Assembly (NCBI GenBank): GCA_039519185.1
Contig: CM076847.1
Location: 85,470,360 to 85,534,359 of the forward strand
DNA: 64,000 nt
Direction: 5' to 3'
Origin: Astragalus membranaceus
Lineage: Eukaryota; Streptophyta; Magnoliopsida; Fabales; Fabaceae
A program made the translations under genes and the position numbers. Below, piece by piece: positions 56,219 to 64,000 of this stretch; within the stretch, counting starts at the first letter, position 1, and every line of letters starts with the position of its first letter. The notes under the pieces were generated by a model that saw only the letters and a list, made by a program, of their open reading frames with translations, was not told where the DNA came from and searched no databases.

Positions 56219-57560
56219 ACACAACCATTTTTATATTGGTCCACCTCTCTTCCACTTGAAACTACATCTCCTTAATTACCTTCAATCAAGAGTTTCACTG
56301 CAAATACCCAAATCAGACAAGATTACACAACTGAATATTACTTTAACTCTATTCTCTTTACACTGAATATTGTTTATTTACCTAACCTATTCACTTAGGT
56401 TACACTCTAAGTGGGGTATATTACAATTAATATTTGATATAACACTTTTGATTGTTTCAAGATAACAATATAGGGAATAAGGGATTGCATATTGGGGTCG
56501 ACCATAAAATGGGTTAAAGGATTTGTTTAGTTTTTTTTTTAGATAAGCAATAATTTTATTGATGGGAGTAAAAGGAGTACTCCACTCCTGTACAGTTACT
56601 AAAGGGTCTGTTAAAACCTCCAAAGATCAAAATTCAGGAAAAAAAATCTAAGGGAAAAAAGAGTATACCCTCGAATGCTAAAGATGTTGGACAATTACAA
56701 TTCAAACAATCACCATATTAATGTACTAGCTGCTACAACAGCACTACACCAGCTCTAAATAATAACCACTGCTTGTAAATCACCACCTTCCAGAAACTGT
56801 AAGCCTCCATACCCCTTAATTGCATTACCTAAACAATGCTACACCAATCTGCACGAACCTTATTCTGAACCGATCCATCCATCTACAACATGCCAAAGCC
56901 ACATCATATCATTGAGCTATCATTGCCATCAAGACCCCATAATCTCCTACAGCTAGCGAAATTTGAGTAAAGTTGAAAGCAATCATCTGCACTTTTTCCT
57001 TCTTGCTACAATTCCACTTCTGCTGTCAAATTTTTTTTTCCTGCTGCCATTACTCTGTTTTCTCACATGAGACACACATTACACTGAAAGAAGACAACTC
57101 ATAGGCAGTTGAACCAATCTGACAATGATACCCCGCATTTCCTCCCTTCCTAGATACAAACTAGCCCCCATGCGGTATAAATTAGAGGCATAACAATGGT
57201 ATTATATTTGCAACTTCTCCCCTAATTATGTGTTTAACTTTGTAAAGTTATGGAACTAAAGTGACAGAAAATAAAGTTAAGGGGGCAAATGTAAAATTCA
57301 GCCATTGTTTTTTTATCCTTGGGAGGGAAATTTTTGTCTCTAACAATTTCCTTTATTTCTTGCTCAGTTGTCCATGAAAAATCAGGTACTACGACCCTTG
57401 ACTATCATTGCCTTTTAACAAGTTTTTAATAAGCTGGCCAGACAACTAGAGCGAGCGTTATTGGTTACTCTTCACCAACAGTAACATGATAACTTTTTAT
57501 GGATATTTTTTTTGATACACGTAGGCAAAATAAAAACGAAAAGGTGAGGAAAAAAAACAA

Positions 57561-57801
57561 CTACATCCTTGGGAACTCTACATCGCTAGCATCAGCCAAG
57601 AGGTGAGGAAGGAGCTCCGGAGGAGGGGATTCAAATTCAACCCATTTCTGCACACCATTTGCACCAATTTTAGCTAGGCAGTCCGCACAAGCGTTACCCT
57701 TCTGAAGAGAATGACAGAGTGTCACGTTCCAATTCTGATTGAGAAGGTCCACAATATTCTGAATGAGAGGAGCATAAGCATGTCACATATTAACCTGAGT
57801 A
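57561..57801 (-). pseudogene. LINE RNase H, C-terminal piece
   Basis: The minus strand reads HAYAPLIQNIVDLLNQNWNV, LCHSLQKGNACADCLAKIGA and PPPELLPHLLADA, the conserved C-terminus of RNase H-type domains in plant LINEs. A TGA precedes HAYAP. The remaining upstream parts lie beyond the inserted elements. Confidence 0.8.
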
Positions 57802-57806
57802 TTCAC

Positions 57807-59201
57807 TATTAAGAGTTACAAACTCTATATTTGAATAGAATTTAAATTTCATTTAAAATGAATTGTAAAGTGAAAATTTAGTACAATATGAAAAGGTGAT
57901 CACTATATATAGTGCGCCTTCTAGCGAAAGTAAATACAAAATTTCAACTAACTAACTAATTGTGAAAAGTTGTTACAACTAAAAACTAACTTTAACTAAC
58001 TTCTAAACTAACTTTCTAATACTCCCCCTCAAGTTGGAAGAGAGATGTCAAGATCTCCCAACTTGGAGATGAGATGCTAAATTCATACACAAACCACGTG
58101 AATATTAACTCCGTCGAGCAATCATATAGTAGACACATTGGGAAACTTAGGAGACTAAAATCTCACTCCACAATGCCAAATAATAGTGCTGCTTTGTTGA
58201 CGACAACATAGTACTTGCAAGAAACCACGCAAAAACCCCAAGACAAAAATGTGGAATCAAGAAATCAATCCAAAAATCCAATAAGAAAACAAGATGAAAT
58301 ACAACCAAACGGTGAATTCCTTATGGAAAGGAGAAAGGGTTAAGAATAGTAGGAGCAAATCCTAAAATGTACCAAACATATCCGAAAGACCGTTCCCATG
58401 GTGGTGTCGATGATGGACAAAACACAACCAAATGTTGAACAAGATCTTTAATTTGCAATAATGAACAACAGTTCTAGCAAAAAATTGGATTGTTAGATAC
58501 ATGAGTTGAAAAAGATTTCATTTGCTTGTTCATTCGTTCTTAATTACATAGCTACTCAGCTCGACTAGGAAGAAACAAGAGACGGAGACACAACAATGAT
58601 GACGAAGTTGGCTCGAGGGATGATCGAGAAATAAACTTCAATGAACTTCTTGAACACATGCAAGAAGGGATAAAGAAAGCGAAACATGGCTTCTCGGGGA
58701 AAAAATTGTTGTTTCATTAGTTCTTCCATAGCTACACGACTGGACCAAGAAGAAACAAGAGACAAAAACGCAGCAAAGATGATGAAGCCGGCTCGAGGGA
58801 TGATCGAGGAAGAAACTTCAATGAACTTCTTGACCACACGCAAGAAGAAGTGTTGAAAAGAAACTTATGATACCACGATGAGCGTCATTGTTCAAGAATC
58901 ACGAAATAGAAGGGGAAATTCATGAGAAGACGATGGAGGAATCACTGATGAGAATGGAATGCGGAACCTAGAGCGCTCTGATACCATATTAAGAGTTACA
59001 AACTCTATATTTGAATAGAATATAAATTTCATTTAAAATGAATTGTGAAGTAAAAACTTAGTACAATATGAATAAGTGATCACTATATATAGTGCACTTT
59101 CTAGCGAAAGTAAATACAAAATTCCAACTAACTAACTAATTGTGAAAAGTTGTTACAACTAAAAACTAATTTTAACTAACTTCTAAACTAACTTTCTAAT
59201 A
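57807..59201 (-). mobile_element. Small non-autonomous LTR element with TA...TA LTR ends
   Basis: Two 215-bp LTRs (57807-58021, 58987-59201), target duplication TTCAC (57802-57806, 59202-59206), PBS TGGTATCAGAGC on the minus strand (58975-58986) directly at the LTR edge, and a polypurine tract TTGAGGGGGAG next to the other LTR (58022-58032). LTR termini are TATTA...TAATA rather than TG...CA. The interior (965 bp) has no gag or pol. It holds two diverged copies of a segment of about 180 bp (near 58560-58680 and 58740-58860) that create a 92-codon minus-strand frame of unknown meaning. Confidence 0.9.
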
Positions 59202-59242
59202 TTCACCGGTCGAATGACATTCAAAAAGTCCGAATAGCAAGT

Positions 59243-60728
59243 TGTTGACTCATCGTCTTATGTATATTGTTGTTCAATTTATAAGCCAAAATTGCTGTTA
59301 TTTGATTGTATTTCAGTCAATTGTCTCGGGAATTAGCATAGATTTAAATTGATGTCATTAGGATTGAATTGTAAGCTCTTTCCCTCATCCCTAGTGCCTA
59401 TTGTAATAGAAGACCTTTGATTTGATGTGTCGTCAACTAGCGAACCAGACAGCTTGCCTAGTGACGCAACAGAGAAAAAAAGGAGAAAAATCTGTGATGC
59501 ATCGCGTCGCGACCAAGAGGCTTCGCGTCACGACCAGGCAATTTTCTGCACCATCGCGTCGCGATGGGTGGCAGAAATTACTGGTTTTAAGCGAAAATTC
59601 ATAATAGAGAAGGCACTTCTTCTTGGATGCGAAAATAGGGTTTTGGTGCTGCGAACAAGGGCAAGATTTGGGGCTTCTCTACACTTAGGAACAAGGAATT
59701 AAAGGATCCAATGTACTCCTCTTTGTGTAACTTTTCTTTAATCTTATCTTTCATTACTTTGATTATGAGTAGCTAGTTTCCTAGGGTTAGGGAGAGATGA
59801 ATCTCTCCAAAACTATCATGTGAACCTTTTGATATGCTCAATTCGATTAATATTCAATTTAACAATTGCATTTACCTCCGTTCGTATTGCTTTACAATAA
59901 TATCTGTTGTTGTACTAAATTAGGATTTATGTTCACCATTGGGAGATGGGTATGTTTACCGGATATTGGGGTATTAGGTCACAAAGGTGATGATCATAGG
60001 AATATGAGATTGTGTTTGTGAATTCGTTAATTCTCGTGTTTAATGCTTTGTCTATTGGTGATTCACTTAGGGTCTGTTTGGGAGTTTGGAGGGGGAGGGG
60101 AGGGGAGGGGTTGAGACTAATAGTGTAAATTCTTTAGTGATGAGAAGAAAAATTATCCCCCCAAACCCCCCAAAACCCCTCTCCTAGTTTATTTTTGGAG
60201 CCCCTCCAAAACCCTCCATATTTGGGGGGAGTTTGGAGGGGCTCCAAAAATAAACTAGGAGAGGGGTTTGGAGAGTTTAGGGGGATAATTTTTCTCCCAA
60301 TTACTAAAGAATTTACACTATTAGTCTCAACCCCTCCTCTCCCCTCCCCTCCAAACTCCCAAACACACCCTTAAGGAATTAGGGTTCCCATTAGAGAAAA
60401 GTGGTTTTGAGGCAAGGGATTGCCCTTAATCTTATAACTGAATTGAATCTGTTAAATTGGGTAATTACATTGAAATTGATCTAAAGTGTATTGCATGATA
60501 GCGTAGGGGAGAGAATTCGATTCCTAATCGCTTTTACTCTTAGAGTCTATTTGCCAATATTCTGTTTTCGGTTACTATAAATTACAAACTTATTAAATCA
60601 CTTTACGCCTAAGAATTACCACACTTGCTTAGTGAATAATAACTCTCAATCCATGTGGATACTACTAGTAGTCTTTACTATTTTATTATAATTTGCAACG
60701 ATTCGATACACTTGCCGAAATCTTAACA
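59243..60728. repeat. Solo LTR inserted in LINE 3 RNase H frame
   Basis: Starts TGTTGACTCATCG, ends CGAAATCTTAACA, with target duplication CAAGT at 59238-59242 and 60729-60733. It contains GCGTCGCGAC repeats (59500-59570) and a 3' part with CCATGTGGATACTAC and GATTCGATACACTTGCCG that resembles Athila/Tat-type gypsy LTRs (tentative). A Tourist MITE lies inside. Confidence 0.8.
60070..60370. mobile_element. Tourist MITE (301 bp) inside the solo LTR
   Basis: GGGTCTGTTTGGGAGTTTGG starts the left arm; the right arm is its near-perfect inverse for almost the full length, so the whole unit is one hairpin. TTA flanks at 60067-60069 and 60371-60373 are the PIF/Harbinger signature. Confidence 0.9.
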
Positions 60729-60733
60729 CAAGT

Positions 60734-60905
60734 CACCAAGTCACCACACGATAGCCTTTGTTCCAAGCTAGATTCAACCCCAAGTATAAAGCCATAAGCT
60801 CAACCAGCATATTGTTTGCAATTTTGCATGCCCAATACTCCCTGCAAACCCGTATATCCCGTTGCCTTCCTTTCCCCGAAAAAGACCACCGAACCCACTA
60901 TATTC
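60734..60905 (-). pseudogene. LINE RNase H, N-terminal piece
   Basis: The minus strand reads NNMLVELMALYLGLNLAWNKGYR, the RNase H helix motif (AEL.A...GL.LAW). The reading continues at 59237 after the solo LTR, in the same frame once one target copy is discounted. Confidence 0.7.
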
Positions 60906-61452
60906 GTATACTTCGAATAAAAATTAAATATAGGCCCGCAAAATTGGAAAACAAATTAGGAGACATTAATTCAAAACTACATGTGTACGTAGACACCTCA
61001 AAGTGCCTCGAATATTTTCGAAAAACATGACTCAACAAGGCTTTAATTAGTGGGTGGACCATTCTAGCTAGTTGATCTAAGAATTAATTTGAGGGTGTCT
61101 CTTTCTGAATTTTTTCAAAAATGTAACTTTCAACACACTTGACAATTTGAGAGCCTTTCACATCATAAAATAGATAATCGATTCCATCAAACACTTCATA
61201 TTGGGTTTTTTACACGGTAACTCTTTTAAAAATTTAGCCTATGCAGTGAGAATCTAATGTCTCGACTATAGGTCAGATTATTATTTTTTGATTAATTAAT
61301 GACTATAGGTCATATTAGATTGCATTTAACATTGCTATTTAGATGGGTACCAGTCGCTATTAAAGGGCCAAGTAATGTTGGGGTACATATATTCATACAC
61401 ACGTCACTTGGTTTCTCATTAATTTGGCATTAACGTGTTTAACTACTATCCG
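60906..61452. other. Intergenic sequence
   Basis: Nothing recognised. Confidence 0.45.
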
Positions 61453-61469
61453 ACTTCTTTTTTTACTAT

Positions 61470-61683
61470 TTTTTTTGTTACCGTGTTATTGGTGCGCAGT
61501 ATCCACCAAATATGTCGATCACTAATTTACGCCGGAGAACCTGACTGACCACCTGTATATCCGGCTTTGCCGGCCCGTGTGGTTCTCCCTCTCGACAGAG
61601 TTTTTGCCACACCCAATATTCGAATCCGAGAACTTAGAGTGAGATCCGAGCCCAGTCACCATTTGGATCAACCCTTGTTGGTC
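61470..61683 (-). mobile_element. SINE (214 bp) with 16-17 bp TSD
   Basis: ACTTCTTTTTTTACTAT (61453-61469) and ACTTCTTTTTTACTAT (61684-61699) flank the unit, differing by one T. On the minus strand an A-box-like GTTGATCCAAATGG and B-box GGATTCGAATATT are present; the T run after the left copy is the tail. The head resembles the fragment near 30345-30395. Confidence 0.85.
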
Positions 61684-61869
61684 ACTTCTTTTTTACTATA
61701 CTACATCGTTTGAAGTTGTTTTACGATAACCAACAATTTTTTTAATATTGTAAAAAAAAATTAAATAAATTGGCATACCAAAAGTGATATATACTTGGGT
61801 TCCATAACCTTTTGGTGGGAGATGTCAACTTTTAGTCTCTGCATTTGCACGGAGGATACCTAGAATTAC

Positions 61870-62172
61870 CAGTGTTGTAAGAACCAGGCCCAACAGTTTA
61901 ACCGGGAACTAGCCACTCCAACGGTTGGTTCAACTTCTATTGGACGGCAATCTGGTTGAACCGTACATAACATGGTTGGACCAGATTGATATGCGATTCA
62001 ACCGCTCTGAACCGCCTAGAATGCTTTATAAAAAAAATTACTTTTTTCCAAAATTTAAGACTTTTTTGTTTTTAATTTATTTATTACTCATCCGGTTCAA
62101 CCATAGTTGGACCGAATGAACCACGACTCAGAGGTCTCACCGGTTCATCTCGGCTCCGTTTTCAAAACATTG
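61870..62172. mobile_element. hAT-type MITE (303 bp)
   Basis: Left CAGTGTTGTAAGAACC is inverse to right CGTTTTCAAAACATTG; the arms carry GGTTGAACC-type repeats. Flanks AGAATTAC (61862-61869) and CGAATTAC (62173-62180) form an 8-bp duplication with one mismatch, as in hAT elements. Confidence 0.8.
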
Positions 62173-62303
62173 CGAATTACCCTTTTTGATAAGCATAACC
62201 AACAAAATTATTAAATTTCTTTGTTTCGTGTAACAGAAAAATTCTTTATTTCTTATAAAATTATTATTATTTTGACAAAATAAAATTATTAATATTATTA
62301 TTA

Positions 62304-62608
62304 CTTTCTCCATTCCATAACATGTACCGTAATATTTTGGCTATTGGCACATGGGAAAAGAAATCAATAATTAGTGAGTAGTGACTATATAATATGTAGA
62401 TTGAAATGCTCCCATTTAATAATGTGTTCTAACTACTTTTTCATAAGGTTGACTTGATAAATGTATTTTTCATAATTAATATAACTACATTATTTATCAA
62501 AATTATTATTAAGGGATTGTTGGAAGAAAATAATTAATTTAGTTTTGAATTTATAAAACATCAATTATTTTGGGAAAAAAAACATCAAATGCTATGAAAT
62601 GGAGGGAG
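62304..62608. mobile_element. Stowaway-like MITE
   Basis: Left CTTTCTCCATTCCATAAC is inverse to right GCTATGAAATGGAGGGAG. TA precedes the left end but is not preserved at the right. Confidence 0.55.
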
Positions 62609-63401
62609 CGGTGATTTTCTTTTACGGTATGTTTGGGAGGGGGGTTTTGGAAGGGAATGGAGGGGAGGACATATTTTTCAATTCTAAATTGAGGAAGCTA
62701 TAAAATGTCTCTAAACATAAATCAAATGTGATTAAAAATGTTATTTTGATATCTATCAACTTGTTATTTTGATTTTTTAAAAAATTGATGCAACACTAGG
62801 CAAAACTGCTTCAGAACAAAACTCTGACCTCTACGATTGTTAAAGGTAAAATTCATAAAAAAGTAGTTAATATAAGTTTTAACTTTGAACATAACAAATA
62901 AATAACAAAAACTTTGCTAAATATTAAACTATACTTCCTCTTGTCCTTTATATATAAAAAATAATAGGGTTATTTTTTATCATTATAAGAAATATGTACT
63001 AATTTTTTAAGTATATTTAAATGTTGGATTTTTTATAAGGAAAATGATGCCTAGTACGAGAGTGGTTAGTAAGAAACCGAAGAAAAAACGTTGATTTATG
63101 AGATGGAAACACCATGCGTGTTTTGTTTGTCGTGCATGTTTTAGTTATATATTCTTTCATTTCGTATTTTTTTTTTATTTGTAACAAATATCACTACTCT
63201 TTTTATAATATATTATATTATCTGTGAGATTTATGTTAACTTGAAGTTAGCATCATTAACACTTAGCAATAAAATTAAGGACAAATTATGTCTTTTTCTA
63301 TTTACCAACGCTATTTTAGTTTTTTTTAGTAGTCTATTTTGAAAATTTTGAGGATCATTACTACATCAAGTGGTGAATCTAAAGAATTTTCTTCGTATAA
63401 C
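62609..63401. other. AT-rich intergenic sequence with a truncated Tourist-like end
   Basis: GTATGTTTGGGAGGGGGGTTTTGG near 62627-62650 resembles the Tourist at 60070 but lacks a partner. No gene seen. Confidence 0.4.
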
Positions 63402-63619
63402 GGGCCGTTGGAATGAGCTTATTTTTTAGCATATCAAAAATAACTTATAGATATAAATAATTTTTTATGTTAATCCATAAGTTCTCACTAACAAAAGTTA
63501 TATCTCCATAAGTTGTTTTTCCATCAACTACATTGACAATCTTATGAATAATACATAAAAGCTTATTTATTTGTATAAGTTGTTTTTCATAATCTTAAAA
63601 TAAGCTCTATCCAGACCGT
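63402..63619. mobile_element. Tourist-like MITE
   Basis: Left GGGCCGTTGGAATGAGCTTA and right TAAGCTCTATCCAGACCGT are imperfect inverted repeats; the interior repeats TAAGTTGTTTTTC and CATAAGTT. No TTA duplication visible. Confidence 0.5.
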
Positions 63620-64000
63620 CTCTTACCAAAAATTGATTTTAATCAAACAAAAGCAAAGAATTGTGTTTTTACTATTCAAATACATCACTAGTGAATTTCA
63701 AGTTTATTTGTCTTGATTTTGGTCCCAAAATTGATTCTAAACTATCTTGAATCTAAAACAAGTCGTTTTTCTTCCGGCTTAATCAAAGTTCTGGGTTTGA
63801 ATCCAGACTTGAGAATGCAGTAGCATTAAAACTTTAGAAAGAAGGAGTTTTCTCGCTCATTGTGGTCTTACTCGATTCGATTGATTAGTGTCTATAGTTA
63901 CGCACATATAGAGGATATATACCCGGTTTAAAAGAAAAAGTAAGTGATAATTAAAATTTCTCCTTGGTGCTTAGAATGAAATTGTTATGGTCAAATTCTG
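63620..64000. other. Window end, intergenic
   Basis: No gene or repeat boundary recognised. Confidence 0.45.

Larger units (their letters stand above)
56531..60905 (-). mobile_element. LINE 3 remnant (minus), interrupted by two LTR insertions
   Basis: An RNase H frame of plant LINE type can be followed on the minus strand in three pieces: about 60905-60734, 59237-59207 and 57801-57561. The pieces are separated by a solo LTR (TSD CAAGT) and a small LTR element (TSD TTCAC). The 3' end is ATTATTGCTTATCT followed by an A run (T run at 56531-56540 on the plus strand). The upstream limit is approximate. Confidence 0.75.

Noticed and set aside
58565..58843. 92-codon minus-strand frame inside the small LTR element
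   Set aside because: Created by a duplicated segment of about 180 bp; not similar to Gag or any protein I know.

Overview
The window is nuclear DNA from a flowering plant. It has an ALOG/LSH transcription-factor gene with a GT-AG intron, plant LTR retrotransposon lineages, tRNA-derived SINEs, LINEs, CACTA elements and Stowaway, Tourist, hAT and Mutator-type MITEs. A eudicot, plausibly a legume, fits the Sirevirus and LSH sequences, but the species cannot be fixed from sequence alone. I see no organelle, bacterial or complete viral genome. Almost all coding-like sequence belongs to transposable elements; the one convincing host gene is the two-exon LSH/ALOG gene on the minus strand at 47591-48566.

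Left third (1-15.4 kb). A Tekay-like Ty3/gypsy element (minus, 1-4696; intact partial gag-pol plus a 2.7 kb LTR) is inserted into the pol gene of an older Tat-type Ty3/gypsy element (plus, 4697 to about 8640). Next comes a 4.2 kb element with long terminal inverted repeats (about 8936-13117). It carries a nested MITE and an internally deleted Ty1/copia element, here called E0 (10357 to about 12829). SINE and Tourist MITEs follow.

Centre (15.4-46 kb). A LINE with a 13-bp target duplication (15400-17484) hosts a CACTA fragment. Small MITEs and SINEs lie at 19-23 kb. A decayed copia element E1 (23968-30008) is followed by a second LINE and a SINE. The best-resolved nest is 31864-45853: a 239-bp Mutator-type MITE (9-bp TSD) contains copia element E2 (32061-45788, TSD gtaac), which contains a Sirevirus-like copia element (34737-43128, minus, TSD ctaaa).

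Right third (46-64 kb). The LSH gene is followed by a CACTA element (51171-55420, TSD tat) that carries exon-like pieces of two unrelated host genes and a Tekay-like solo LTR. Then a minus-strand LINE RNase H frame is split by a small LTR element with non-canonical TA...TA ends (TSD ttcac) and by a solo LTR (TSD caagt), which itself holds a Tourist MITE. SINE and MITE copies fill the end.

The most interesting signal is non-coding. E0, E1 and E2 share, about 240-270 nt before the 3' LTR, a block of about 60 nt that folds into three helices with compensatory base changes between elements, which suggests a conserved RNA structure. Other unusual signals are a shared non-canonical leader just after the E1 and E2 5' LTRs, tandem G-box arrays in the E2 LTRs, AATCGATT arrays immediately upstream of the Sirevirus TATA box, and a cluster of GGCGCC palindromes in the Tekay LTR.
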